NCBI GenBank assembly: GCA_026874595.1
Contig: CM049316.1
Coordinates: 63,719,176-63,783,175 of the forward strand
Origin: Sipunculus nudus
Lineage: Eukaryota > Annelida > Sipuncula > Golfingiida > Sipunculidae
Direction of reading: 5' to 3'
DNA length: 64,000 nucleotides
Shown: positions 49,121 through 62,024 of the stretch, piece after piece
Position numbering within the stretch: position 1 is the stretch's first letter
How the letters are laid out: every line of letters starts with the position of its first letter
Translations under genes and position numbers: made by a program
The notes under the pieces: model-generated
What the model was told of the DNA's origin: nothing
Databases searched by the model: none
What the model saw: the letters and a program-made list of their open reading frames with translations, nothing else

Positions 49121-49450
49121 AACATGCCACTTCCTACAATTACCTCAATAACAGATCGACTCATTGTTGTATGAGAACATATTAAGTCTATGGCACCTGG
49201 TGATAGATAAATATGCAACAAGCACAGGAGTGCAAACGGAAATCGGTCACACGTACTGCTTAAATTCTGCCGTCCAAAAACTAATACAGACACTGACCAC
49301 GAGAGGTCGCTGTGTCTAACGGATTCGCTTCTGAAACTGCGGATTTTGTGTATGATTATGGTGAATTGGTTGGATTTTGTATATTGTCCGTAATATATCA
49401 AGAAGATTACAGGATGCGGTGCATGAATAAAGGTGTACACTGCTGTTGGT
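49121..49450 (+). promoter_or_regulatory. Probable 3' UTR with poly(A) signal
   Basis: AATAAA occurs at 49426-49431, 306 nt after the stop, and is followed by a GT-rich stretch that could serve as the downstream element. The rest shows no other structure. The antisense open frame covering this segment looks like chance. Confidence 0.55.
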
Positions 49451-49998
49451 GATAATATTAATCCAAAATAGACGTTAATTATAGATGAAAGTACGCTTAG
49501 TTTTAATTGGCTTACGAGTGTATCATTATGTAGCCAACGGTTAAACGTATGCAAATCAGCTGTTGTGAAGGTATAGATTATATTTATACTAAGTATATTG
49601 ACTGCGATAAGCTTAGAGTTGTTTTTAATACATGAACAGATACGATGTGACTAAAGCGAATACTATTGATGCATGGGTTGTGAAAGACAAGTGGCTAGTG
49701 TTTTGTGAGAAAATATAAGTTGTAAATTAAATTATTGTTTAGTGGTCCGTTGATGCATACCATGAATTATTTGTATGAATATGGATAAGAATATGTGACA
49801 GCGTTTGTCAGCATCCCTTGGCAATAGCGTCGACGTTTGAATAATTACCTTGAGTACTCACGAGTAAAAATAATAATTATTAATATGACAACCAAATTCA
49901 TGTATATGTGTAATCCCCATAACACGGCTTGGAACATATATGAACAAATGACTAAATGTACTTATACATGTAACTTTTTTTAAATATCGCGAAACACC

Positions 49999-50085
<87 letters not shown>

Positions 50086-50157
50086 CTGCGCTATCCCGAT
50101 TTTATATTTGTCTTAACAACACACAATTATATATATAATAAAACAGATAATATATAT

Positions 50158-50197
<40 letters not shown>

Positions 50198-51509
50198 CAG
50201 TATCACTATACTATATATCAAGCATAATCACCATCATCATCATCATCATCACCCAAATTATAAAACAGAACGTTTAGGGAATCCACCGTTCTGCACTCAC
50301 CACTGACATTTTTGTGCTCATGGGGGTATCATTTCATGTTATATGAAAAGAAACGGATGCTGAAAGGATGGAGCTAATATTAATATTTACAGCAACACTG
50401 AAGGCGTAAACGTATGGAAACCACATGAAGGTAAACTACAAGTGCAATTTAGTTATCTAGAGCGCTTTACTGTTGATTATAGGTACATTGTGTCAGCTAT
50501 TTTTTGCCCCGGATAATGCTAGAAGCTATCATGTTATCAGCATCAATGTTCTTATAATGTGTGTATAATTAGATCATAGACAGATTGACACAAAACCGGA
50601 ACAAGTATAGGTCACACAAAAACCAAGCCATCTGTGTGAAATTCCCGGAGCTATTTACATGACTTGATGTTTCTATTTTTTATCCACCCCCCCCCCCCCC
50701 CCTTGGTTTGTTCTGTTTAGACAGCCAGTGCGGATGCGGGGTGTAAATCTGTATAAATAATGCCTGGGAGCACAGTACTTGATATTCCTGTAAGACGCGT
50801 ATTATACATCGTTAGACAGACAGCGTTGATTTGTTTTAGCATGCTTCACACGATTGCGGAGTGTTTGTATGATGGAGAGGGCGCAGCAATAAAAAAGAAA
50901 ATGATACTTTGTTTTTCAGTCTTTAACCCACTTGAGGAAAGATGAGATAACAGATCATTCAGAGAAAAAATAAGCATGTGTAATAATTTACAGTGATGGT
51001 ATGAAAACAGAGATTTTTTTTAATATTGTGTGATATCAAGCAAATCTGTAATATCCCAATATATTACTCTGTTAGTACTCTATTGTATTGTACTTCGGTG
51101 ACATGCGTCTGTTCTGTCTTCATACAATTTTTAAGGAGTTGATGAGTAATAATAAATGGAACTTTCATTGAGTTTGTTTTTTATTGAGCGAGCCACACTC
51201 ATCAGATCAGGAACACAAATGAAATTCTCACCATTACTTCATTATTAACCTTGAGCAAAGCGAGGGTTATTGTTTTCGCTCGATTCTCTGTATGTGTGTG
51301 TGTGTCAGCACGATATCTGAAGAACGGTATCACAGATGTCATTGAAACTTATCATATAGGTTGGTATTGTAAATATATCCAAGAAGTTCGATTTTGGTGA
51401 AAATCCAAGCGTTAATATTCTCTGAAATATAGTTTCATGGGTTTTATATCCCATTTGTTTACACGGATGCGTATAGCATGCATGTGACAATGTGGCCATC
51501 TTTGAAGTG
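49451..51509. other. Intergenic after the ADAMTS gene
   Basis: (TA)n tracts at 49999-50082 and 50152-50198, a short (ATC)n at 50231-50252, a C run at about 50690 and a (GT)n at 51292-51303. No gene seen. Confidence 0.6.
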
Positions 51510-51512
51510 TTA

Positions 51513-51834
51513 AGCTGCGTGTCCACTTATGCGGTACGGATACGGATGCGGATGCGGACGCATATTGAATAAAGAAGGAGTATATGCACTTAGGCGGTGC
51601 GGTGTGCGTGCGGCGTGCGGAAACGGATACGTTTTTGAAAACCGGACCATGTAGCCGCGGGTACGGAAACGCAGTCGGAATCGCATGCGGAAAGTGCCAT
51701 TTTGTAGAGGTGAAAGAGAGTGAAAGGCCTAAAAACGCACTGAAAAACGTATCTAATGGACACACACGTACAAAATATCCTCATACGTATCCGCACCGCA
51801 TACGCACCGCATCCGTACAAGTGGACACGCGGCT
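51513..51834. mobile_element. PIF/Harbinger-like MITE with TTA target duplication
   Basis: Left end agctgcgtgtccactt and inverted right end agccgcgtgtccactt, each flanked by TTA (51510-51512 and 51835-51837). Subterminal ggatacggatgcgg-type 6-bp repeats line both ends. 322 bp; the open frames inside are shadows. Confidence 0.85.
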
Positions 51835-51837
51835 TTA

Positions 51838-52922
51838 GTCGTGACCGTACAGAGAACGATGACGTCACTCCACGCACATACGTTCCGTTTCCCTGAAAAG
51901 TGTCAGTAAATCAACGTACAGTATAGGGGGGGGGGGGGGGGGGGGCAATGGTTGTAGCTCGTTGTGTTTATAGTCAAGGGCAGCAGTACCAAGATTTCCA
52001 GGGATGTTTGTCGAATTATTTTTATTGAAAAGGTTCTGATGAATAACACGGGTTTAATTAACATTACAAGGCACCAACTTTGAAAACCTTTTCCGTGCAG
52101 CCTTTGCGTCCCAATATCGGACGCTTTTTAATTTGTATTCTGCACTGGGTATTTTTTTAGAATCATTATCATAATTAATACATCTGGAAATTCGTGGCTT
52201 CGAGATCGCCGGATTTCATTCTCCTAGCTGATCTTTAAGATGAGATTATATTTCTGTTGATATCGAAGGCAAAATATTTTAAAAGCCCCCATATGTACCT
52301 AATGTGTGACCCGATAATTTTTTTTTTTTTTGGGGGGGGGGGGGGATTGCATAGCAGTTAACGTGCAGTTTACATTCCCATTAAAATATGATATGTGCAT
52401 AAGGCCGTGGTTCTAAGATAATCGGCAATCCTCATAGTGAAACTTTAAAATATAAAATATTATTTGCAGTTGAGATATTTTGCCGACAGGAAGGGAATGG
52501 CCGCAAAGATAAATAGAATAAAAATATTATTAAGAGTTAAAGACAAAGACTGATATTGGTAAATAAGTGTGCCGCGAATAAGGAATATTATAGTCCCACC
52601 ATCACTGTCCACATGATTTTTCGCTGATTATTTAAGAGCAAGTCAATTACTACCAAAACTTTTTGCGCCAAGGACAGAAAAATGAAAATGCGTAATTAAC
52701 TATTTTGGAAATAATAACCTTGCTACCTCATGTTAATTTGCTGTAAATCATTTAAAACAATTTATGAGAAAGTATACCCTGTAGCGACATCTTACCACCA
52801 ATCTGTGAAATGTACATGGCAGGGAACAGTGATGACGTCATAATAGACGATACGCACAAAAGAGGCACCTATATTCACGTGACAATGATCAAGATCTGCC
52901 GACACCTGTTAACAGTGTAACT
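51838..52922. other. Intergenic, nothing recognised
   Basis: Poly-G tracts at about 51927-51946 and 52332-52345. AT-rich otherwise. Confidence 0.5.
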
Positions 52923-53493
52923 AAGGGCCAGCTCGAAAATTCGAAACTGGTTTCGGTTCCGGAAAAAACCGGTTGTATTTGGTTTCGCCTTGTAATTATA
53001 AGTGGGCGGTTTCGGGTTAAATAGACAAATTATGATATCATCATAATATAGAGATCCATGCCTTTCAGTCTGAGACCAAGTGAGAGCATTATTAATTGTG
53101 ACTGGCCAATTTACATTGCATTAATGATGAAAATAGACTGTTTCTCTGTGTCATATTACATATCCACGTGTCAAACAATATGGACATGTATAGGATACGT
53201 GCGTCTCATCTTTATAGCGATACAGAGTTAAAGTAGGGAACATGGAGTTCAAACACTTCCGAAAGAATATTTATACCTCAATCAACATCAACAGTATAAA
53301 TAAATACATGTATAATAATAAACAAATTGCACTACTTTTGTCCACCGCCGCCATCGTGGACTGTTTCGGCGAAACCGAAATTATTAGGTGATTAGTTCGC
53401 AGTTTCGCCAAAACCAGTAATTGTTTCGCTATTAATACGTGAATGGTTTCCCGGTAGTGGCCGAAACCTGTTTCGAATTTCGAATGGGGCCTT
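52923..53493. mobile_element. Non-autonomous transposon with GTTTCG-rich inverted ends
   Basis: The left end aagggccagctcgaaaattc...gaaactggtttcgg and the inverted right end aaggccccattcgaaattcg...aaacaggtttcgg match over about 33 bp; further gtttcgg repeats lie inside. 571 bp, no coding capacity. The ends recall hAT-type elements, but I found no clear 8-bp target duplication. Confidence 0.75.
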
Positions 53494-53989
53494 GTATTCT
53501 CCTCGTGCACGGGTTTTAACTGGTACGTCACAAATTACGAAACAGCTATATCCCTGTATATGATAAACAATGGTCATTTTTTAAGGACGCCATGAACCAC
53601 GGATATATAAAAGACAAGTTAACCAGGCTGTAAAGGGAACGTTTCTTATATCATAAGTAGGTATAAGGTATTCACACATTTTGGCATTTGACTCTTTCTG
53701 ACATTGATGTAAGTTAGTTTTTTATGGAAATTTCAGACCTAAAAATAATCGCAAAAAGCAGGTTGACAGGGGTGGTAGAAGGGATATAATATCGAAAGGC
53801 GAAGAAGTGTCAGGGTCCGGATCTTAAACAAAGTATAGATGGCCCTTTATACCAATGAATGGCAATAATCGGGATAAACAAACTGCCCTGTCTTACAATG
53901 GAAACGAATCATTTATATATAAATAACAACAGATTTATTTAAGCAAGATTTCATCCAAAATTTAATGGGTTGTTTATTACCCCCCACAG

Positions 53990-54150
53990 TTACCATGAGA
54001 GTGAGTGGTAGTGACCTGTCCAAGGTCGGTGGTTTTCTTTGGGTCCCCCGGTTTTCTCAGCCTTAAAAGGCTACCGAATGCCACAGTCCGAGGCATGGAG
54101 AGTGCCTCGTATTAGTTATTATAAGTAAAGTTGTACAATCCCTCCACAAC
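53990..54150 (+). mobile_element. tRNA-derived SINE, family B copy 3
   Basis: catgagagtgagtggtagtg, gtcggtggttttctttgggtc, cccggttttctcagcc and the tail attagttattataagtaaag match the other two copies. The tRNA-like head is missing, so it is 5' truncated. Confidence 0.65.
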
Positions 54151-54300
54151 ATTTGCTGGAAAATCCGTGTATTAAAAATGACATGGTTCACATACCAGTT
54201 ATCTTAAGTGGACATGCATGCAATATAGCGTGTTCTCCTTGTCATATTATGGTATCAACTAAAATTTCGTTCTAAAAGCGTTGCTAACTCCTACATGATT

Positions 54301-54327
54301 GGGGGGGGGGGGGGGGGGGGGGGGGGG
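54301..54327. repeat. Poly-G tract
   Basis: 27 consecutive G, directly before the long inverted repeat element. Confidence 0.97.
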
Positions 54328-54340
54328 TGCTTGTTTCAGA

Positions 54341-54903
54341 CACCATCATTGTAGACTGGTACCCCGCTCTATTGTGGCACCGCTGCTCTAGGCCAATCAT
54401 AGAGACGGGCGTACAACGCCATCTTCAGTGCTCCCGGCAGACTGGTTCCAACTCAAGAATGTATTTAATATGATAAAAATAAGCATTTCGTTTGCTCAGA
54501 GAAGATGTCAAAAGTTGGCTGTACATTTCGTGTGACATTTATGATTAGATTTATAGATATTGATGATAAACCAATGCCACGTACAATGGAATATCAAAGA
54601 TTTAGTATATCGTATCATGCATATATCCATCAGTCAAATTTTGTGCAACAACTCATTGTTCAATATTTGGAGCACTATAAATAACTAAAGAAAGTAATTT
54701 TATAAGTAATCTCCACGGATAACCAGCCAGGATCGCGTGAACGTCCATGACAATCGGTATAAGTATGGAAACTGAAGTTGGAACCAGTCTACAGGTAAGT
54801 CAGGAGTTGCAACTGGGAGTACTTAAGATGGCGTTGTACGCCTGTCTCTATGCTTGGCTGAGGGCCATAATAGAGCTGGGTACCAGTCTACCATCATTGG
54901 TGC
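54341..54903. mobile_element. Element with 110-130-bp inverted arms
   Basis: The left arm (54341-54454, caccatcattgtagactggt ... gactggttccaactc) is the inverted partner of the right arm (54774-54903), with small gaps. The 320-bp core is AT-rich without an open frame. Confidence 0.85.
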
Positions 54904-55824
54904 TAACCAAACATAGCGCATACGCCATCTGGTGGCCGTATGGCACAACTTCAAAAATCAAGCTTTAGACCGGTTTTTCTTCTTTCATGTTTCTTCTTCT
55001 TAAGTGGGAGTTTCCTCGCATGCTCAATCACGCAGTCTTGTTATTGAAAACAAAATGACGTAGACTGTGGTTGCACAAGGAACCATAACGATGTATAAAA
55101 CAGAGGACTGAAGATACTATACTGGGAGAATGTTTTGTATAAGCCTAAATAAACTTATAGCGAAAGATAATACACGCATTTTCAAATGGTTGTATACCTT
55201 TTAAAACATTCAGTTTCTAACAACCAAACGAACAATGTAACCAACCCAGGGGAAAACTGAATTGACTTTGCATCATACCAGGGTATATGCGTGGAATCTC
55301 GTAGCGTTTTAGATACGTTTATTGCATGACACGCACTGCTTTCACACACTAGGGATATAAAAGAATGGTCTCAGAATACACACTAGGCGTTAGGCATAAA
55401 AACATAGGGATATATACGGGCATCTTGTTGTACCAGATGTTATTGGCAATTAGCCCGTCAGCATTATCAAGATTTCAGTGATAAAATTACGATTATATTT
55501 AAATCAACTTATCGATTATTGTCGCTCACGGGGTGGCAGGGGCTCGCATATGTAATAAGGTCACTGTGTGGAAAAGGGACATATCGTGCACTGTGTCTCC
55601 TTGTGATAAGAATTCCGATTGATTCAGTTGATGGAAAGATAACATTATAAAACTTATGTTTGTTCAAAGAAAGATTAATCGGATTTATATCTATTAAAAT
55701 TGCCTTGATCTACTTCAATGGACTGATTTATATTCACTGCATGTTATATTTACGCCTCTGACATGCATGGCATGTTTGACCCTCCAAAATATAAATGATA
55801 GCAAATATCAATTAAAATAATCAA

Positions 55825-55869
<45 letters not shown>

Positions 55870-55900
55870 GCAATGATAATGATGAAAATGATAATTATTA

Positions 55901-55965
<65 letters not shown>

Positions 55966-56790
55966 TAATTATTTAAACGAATAAGCGGATTTTTCGTGCA
56001 TGAATCTTACATTAAAATGCAATAATCTTTTTAGCCCAGCTGACTGTGCTATAGCGATCACTTTCTCTGTCGTCTCTCCGTCCGTTAGCAGGGCATAAAT
56101 CATTACCGCTGAGCCTGGAATCTTCTATCTTGACATCCCGGGAGATTCAGAAAATATCTCCTTGGCCACCTGAAATTATGTCACTGCGTCCTATATTCTC
56201 AAGTTATGGGGCATGTCTGTGAATCCCAGGATAATTAAACATTTGATACAAAAATTCAAGTATTTCAATATCATACACATTGATTGATATGATTTTTCGT
56301 GAAGACTGGTTGCGCCACCTATATTTTTTCAAGTTTTTTGTGCATTTTTTTTTTTATTTTTTTAAACCTTCATAAAGCAGTCTGGACGTCAACAGGGCAC
56401 AGACTCTAATTGTTTTATCTCTAACTGCATTTACCAGAGAGAACTTGGGTAAATCTCTTCAGAAACTGAAATTAGGTTCCTTAACAAATATTTTCCACCA
56501 GATCGTAACATCAATAATTAATACATCCATCACCTATATGTCAAATTCAGGTGAGCGTCATGGCCCATGGGCTAGTTGTCTAGAAACAAATGACCGCTTC
56601 AAACCTAAAATTAATTCAGTACTTTTATTCTTTCATTGTTTGGAATTATTTTAGTATTTTAACATTATAATATGAGAGACAAAATCTTACTAAGCGTTTG
56701 TTCTAAAAATAGTTTTCTTTAGGTCAATGGGAACCTTTAGAACTGAAAATAAATATATTATTTCTCCTATGATTTTCATTTTTTTGTGAA
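54904..56790. other. Intergenic with trinucleotide tracts
   Basis: (AAT)n at 55826-55869 and (ATT)n at 55887-55968 lie almost back to back in opposite sense. 56040-56470 carries degenerate segments also seen at 57150-57400 (cctggaatcttc, aactgcat..ccag, cctgaaatta). Confidence 0.6.
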
Positions 56791-56791
56791 T

Positions 56792-56792
56792 G

Positions 56793-56841
<49 letters not shown>
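56792..56841. repeat. (TA)n microsatellite
   Basis: About 25 TA units at the left edge of a 0.29-kb direct repeat. Confidence 0.95.
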
Positions 56842-56845
<4 letters not shown>

Positions 56846-57131
56846 TGTGACAGACACAGTGTTTTATTAGATGAGACCAATTAGTATGAAGAAGTTATTG
56901 GGATCGGCGCTCTTGGGTCCGTGTGTGCCCTCTTAGAATATGAAATACAGTTTTATGGACTTAAAAAGGCCACTCTTAAGCCAATTTGCTTTACATTTAA
57001 CCATGGGTATACCAAACCAAGCACAAAAATAAACTTATAAAACTTACGGTTTTATAACCTCAAGGGCTTACATCTAAAGTGCAAGTCGTGGAGTGAACTG
57101 ATAGGAAAGCATGTACTGTGACACCTATTAG
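56841..57131. repeat. 0.29-kb direct repeat, copy 1
   Basis: gtctgtgacagacac ... cttgggtccgtgtgtgccc ... ccatgggtataccaaaccaa ... gtgacacctattagc. Matches 58725-59012 at roughly 80-85% by eye. Confidence 0.85.
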
Positions 57132-57820
57132 CCAGGGCACACTATCTTACATAGAAACCTCTAACTGCATATCCAGGGAGAACTTTGGCAAATCTCTTTG
57201 GAACCTGAAATTAGGTCACTGTGACCTGTATTTTTCAAGCTACGGACTGAAAACATGAATTTTAGCACCTTTAGAGTCAGACAGAGCACAAACTGTATCC
57301 ATTTGGCCTGGAATCTTCGTATGTAACATTCATGGAAGCCTAGAATAAAAACGCTGTTACCTTTTATTTAAGGACTATGGGAACATATGATTTCGAACAC
57401 TCCGGGATTCATTGTAGCTTTTTTAGGTCAATGGGAACCTCTAGAACTGAAAATTAATATACAATGTGTTCTATGAATATCTGGGTTCTTTTAATAAGGT
57501 GATACGTAAACTTTTTTTTTTTTTGTGAATGTTAAATGTGTTAAGTATAACACTATTAATCAATTAGGACTCTTTCGAAATAAATTGGACGATTTATATT
57601 TATCGAATTTACGGTGACACATTTGGTTCATGGGCTCAGTTGAACTTCCTTAAAAGCGAAACTGACCTGACAAGAGCGTCCTCGTTAATAATCAAACCAC
57701 GATCGTAAACAGTAATGTTGGATCAGTTACAAGTTATACGCTTTAACTTGTGCGAACCCAGACGAATAAGACACGGACACAAGCTAGTGGGTTTTCGTTG
57801 CCAAATATGTCTTCTACCTA
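57132..57820. other. Intergenic, degenerate repeats only
   Basis: aggtcaatgggaacctctag at 57425 repeats aggtcaatgggaacctttag at 56723. No gene seen. Confidence 0.5.
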
Positions 57821-57860
57821 ATTACGGGCCTTATAATATGTTATACCCCTTCGCGAAGCT

Positions 57861-57920
<60 letters not shown>

Positions 57921-58070
57921 TTCTCTCTCTCTCATTACCGGCCTTATAATATGTTATATCCCTTCGCTGAGCTGGCTCGCTCTCCCTGTCTCTCTTTGTA
58001 TCTCCCCTGCTCTCTCTCTCTCTGTCTGTCGTCTTTCTGTTTCTCTCTTTCTCTCTCTGTATCTGTCTCC

Positions 58071-58141
<71 letters not shown>

Positions 58142-58459
58142 CGTCTCTCTGTCTCTCTGGCTCTCTGTCTCTCTACCTGCCTCTCTCTCTGTCTCTCAGT
58201 CTCGGTCTTTTCTCTATTATTACGGGCCTTATAATTATTTTTTGTTACCAAGACAAATTGCACAGGGGAAACATTGGGCCGATCCCGGATTCGAACCGGT
58301 GGTGGCGCTTAAGTCGGGCGTACCAACCGCTTCGCTAGAAAAGCAAGCTTCACGAGCGAGACAGTTCAGTCCGCTTTTATGTAACCCCGTAACATAATAT
58401 GTTATATTCCTTCGCGAAGCTTGCTCGCTTTCCCTGTCTCTCTCTCTGACTCTCTCTGG

Positions 58460-58521
<62 letters not shown>

Positions 58522-58552
58522 GTCTGTCTCTGTCTGTCTGTCGCTCTCTCTA

Positions 58553-58600
<48 letters not shown>

Positions 58601-58608
58601 GGATGGTG
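57821..58608. repeat. (CT)n / (CTGT)n arrays with a shared leader
   Basis: Leader ttacgggccttataatatgt ... cccttcgcgaagctggct occurs at 57823 and 57936 and, in part, at 58215 and 58393. CT tracts follow at 57861-57934, 57975-58205 and 58432-58600. A minus-strand SINE lies between the last two. Confidence 0.85.
58262..58398 (-). mobile_element. tRNA-derived SINE, family A copy 3
   Basis: On the minus strand: ttacggggttacataaaagc, gaactgtctcgctcgtgaag, tagcgaagcggttggtacgc and ccggttcgaatccgggatcg, matching 22711 and 22970. Confidence 0.82.
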
Positions 58609-58724
58609 TGTGTGTGTCCTAGTGTTGGTACCCGCAAGATGTTCAGGTTTACCTATTGTCACCATATGACTTATTATTGAGCTATAAATGGCGTACCGTA
58701 CCCTATGATGTTTCATATTATCCT

Positions 58725-59012
58725 GTGACAGACACATGAGTGTTTACAAGATGAGGCAACTTAGAATGTGAAAGTAATTTGGATCGGCTTTCTTGGGTCC
58801 GTGTGTGTCCTCTTGAAATCTGAAATATTGTTTCATGGACTTTAAAAGGCCACTCTAAAGCCAATTAGACATACAATTAACCATGGGTATACCAAACCAA
58901 ACACCAAAATAAACCTATAAATCTTACTGTTTTACATACTCAAGGGCTTTCATCTGAAGTGCAAGTCGTTAAGTTAACTGATAAGAAAGCATGTCCTGTG
59001 ACACCTTTTAGC
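58725..59012. repeat. 0.29-kb direct repeat, copy 2
   Basis: Partner of 56841-57131, same orientation, ending gtgacaccttttagc. Confidence 0.85.
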
Positions 59013-61943
59013 AATTTGATCAACCAGACCCCCATTTTTAAATTGAGATACTGTGCATATCATATATTATACGTAGTCAGCCATTTAACTCTCCTGGCTC
59101 GACTTGTCCAAAAGTCTGATGGCTTCTAATTGCATGAAAGACTTTGGGTTAATTTTGCTATGATGAAAAGGATATATTTTGTTTAAAGCAAGCTGGTAAC
59201 CATTTCTAAGTTTAATACATTATGTCTTAAGCTGGTCCTTGATTACATACTGAATTATTTATCTTGATAGTTTCGCCAGTCAACTTAAATACATTACATA
59301 TATAGGCTTCTATTCTTCAGATTTATTAGTCTGAGAACCAGATTTTTTTTCACTCAATTCAGACAAGGCTTGCACAAAGTCGACAAGCTTTAGCAAAATT
59401 AAATTACGGCGGCCCCTACAGGTTAACTCGTCTCGGTTCGACTTGAACCTGTCTCCCGTGGCGGCGCCGTGAAATGGCGGCGTCCAGCTCTATCTCTGTA
59501 ACTATCTAAAGCCTCAGTAAATAGATATGTTTTATAAGCTTTCGCGTAGTGCGTTTATGATCGCATTACTTATGCACATCTAGAGAGTCAGACATTCGGG
59601 TTTTGTCAAATGAAATATCACTTGAAAGATATAGAGACATTAAAAGTTATCTCGACAAAGAAGAGGTATTTTTTCAGTGTATCGTTTGAGATATAAAAAA
59701 AAGACATTTCTTTACTATAAAATCAAGGAGTTTATAGAGACTGGAGATTCAACTCCAGGAACCGCCGTGTCGAATGTTGCTTATGGCGTCATAAAAACTC
59801 GGTAACCAATGGCACAGAGAGATGCCGCTGATAAGCCCGTTACTAATTGATACGGTGCAAGAATCCTGCCTTCGGCGTCACTTCGGAACGACTCGTTTGA
59901 TTTCGGAGACCCAACTGCATTGCCATATTGTAGTTCTGGGGATTCAAGATAATTAGTGGAACAACCTTAATCTGTCACTTGGTACAAAATAGTTTAATAT
60001 AAACATCAAGCACTATCGCTCGGAATCTGTAGACATTGGCGATAATACTAGTGTCACCACCAGTGACTCAGGCAGAGGGCCGAAAGTTTTATTTAGAAAA
60101 TAAAAGTCATCTGAATATGGGCAACGTAATGCTTTGGTATCCAGGGAATATTATAAAGCAAGGTTTTATGTGGCTCTTTATAAATAATATATGTATATAT
60201 ACGCTTGACTCATATAATGCACCAGTGCACAAATCGGCGTTCTGAGTTACGGGGACGGGAAATTTCTTCGTCATTTAAGCTTATTTAAAAATAACTTTTG
60301 CTATGTACTTAAATGCACTTCTAAATAAAGGAAAATCTTATAACAAATCAAAATTTAATGTTAAATAGGTATATCGAGGTAAAGTGTTGATTTCACAATC
60401 TTAACAAGGACAAATAAAATTAATTGCTCGATAATAAATACCTACCCTATTCGGGTTATGGCACTGCAGATTATATATGTGTAGATACTTAAGTGCCCTC
60501 TTATGTACGTACTTATGTGTCAGTATCATGTCAGATTTGGTGGATCGATGTTTCTCTGATATTTACATTACTTGACAGAGAAGTAAGGTTTTGTAATGTA
60601 TATGAACCCGTCTTTGTTTGGGTTTGTATGTTCTGAAAGGAAGTCACATGATCGCGTGTATGTGTGTTAATGAAGGTTCACTATTGATTTTATTAACATC
60701 CAAGGAAGTGGCTTTGTATTATTAAACCAGTTCAATATATAATCCAATATATAATATAAACCAATGTATAATGTAACTTAAGCATGATGAACATATACTT
60801 GGAAATATCATTATATTTATTTATATTTATATGTCTTAACATTTCATCAACCCTAATATGCAGTTTTAATTCTACTTCTGTGAAATAAATACACAAGTCA
60901 GAGTCAGCTTCCTTAAATTAGGTCACCGTGTCCTACTTTCTGTGAGCCGACGAAGGGAACTTCATTCTTGGCATTTAAATACCTTGAGAGTGACTAATGC
61001 TAACCATAACTGAAATAAAAGTAGGTGAAATAAACAAAATATTTACTTTAATTGTAGTATGCCCAAATTCTTTTCATCAATTTACCTCTATTAAAATAAA
61101 TATTTGTCATTCAAAAATTAGTTTATATTTTTTTTAAGCGTTTAAAATCATGTTCCCCGGAATATTCATTATACTTTACTTATTGTTGCATAGATTGTTC
61201 GGACAACAAGACGTCACTGTATATATATATATTAGTGCAAAGATCATCTTATAAACCGAGGGAGAATAGAAACCTCATGGCTTGGAAAGGTCACAGAACC
61301 ATACACCTTCAAAACACTCTTTGCATAGTTACAGCACCCACGTGTGTGTGATTGCACGTTTGTACTTGTGCATACATACATACACACACACATAGAATGC
61401 GACACTGTCTCTACCGCCCGCGCATTAATCATACCATGCATTATAAATACTAACCTGTGTGGGTGTCATGTTTGCGTCGTTGATAATCGTTAGGTGTTGC
61501 ACGCCTTGAGTGGAGATTTAGGAATTAACACTTGTAGATTGACCTTAACATCACATGGTACGATTAGCGCCTGTGTTAATCTCCAGAGTAATACATCAAA
61601 CCTCTTAAAGAGGCGATACACAAATAATGTTCTTTTAGATATCTAATGGGTAAAATTTAACGCACATTGCACATGTAATTCGTATCATTTATTGCTGTGT
61701 GAAATTTACTGCATGTATTCATGTAGGCGTCTTTATTTCTATTTTAAATTTTGTGTCTACTTAAACGTGTTAATTTGAAAGGGGTTTAAATGTTTTGTTA
61801 GTTGTAAATATTACCAATTAGAATTTTTTAATATCAAATAACCCAAGTCCGAAAACTGTTGGTTGATTGCCTATAGCTAATGTTTCAACCAGAAACTAAT
61901 GAAGTGAAGACAATAGTATACTCACCTAAAAGCAGAGACAAAC

Positions 61944-61945
<2 letters not shown>
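59013..61945. other. Intergenic, nothing recognised
   Basis: AT-rich. A GC-richer patch at 59405-59490 (ggcggcccctacagg ... gtggcggcgccg) holds a short palindrome ggttcgacttgaacc but no gene. Confidence 0.45.

Positions 61946-61946
<1 letters not shown>

Positions 61947-62021
<75 letters not shown>
61947..62021. repeat. (CT)n microsatellite
   Basis: About 37 CT units. Confidence 0.97.

Positions 62022-62024
<3 letters not shown>

Noticed and set aside
49057-49554. 165-codon minus-strand open frame
   Set aside because: Antisense to the PLAC exon and 3' UTR, no family resemblance.
51584-51877. Open frames at 51584-51838 (+) and 51590-51877 (-)
   Set aside because: Both lie inside the TTA-flanked MITE and reflect its GC-rich repeats.
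57715-58737. Open frames rich in Ser/Leu or Arg/Glu on both strands
   Set aside because: Translations of CT and GA microsatellites.
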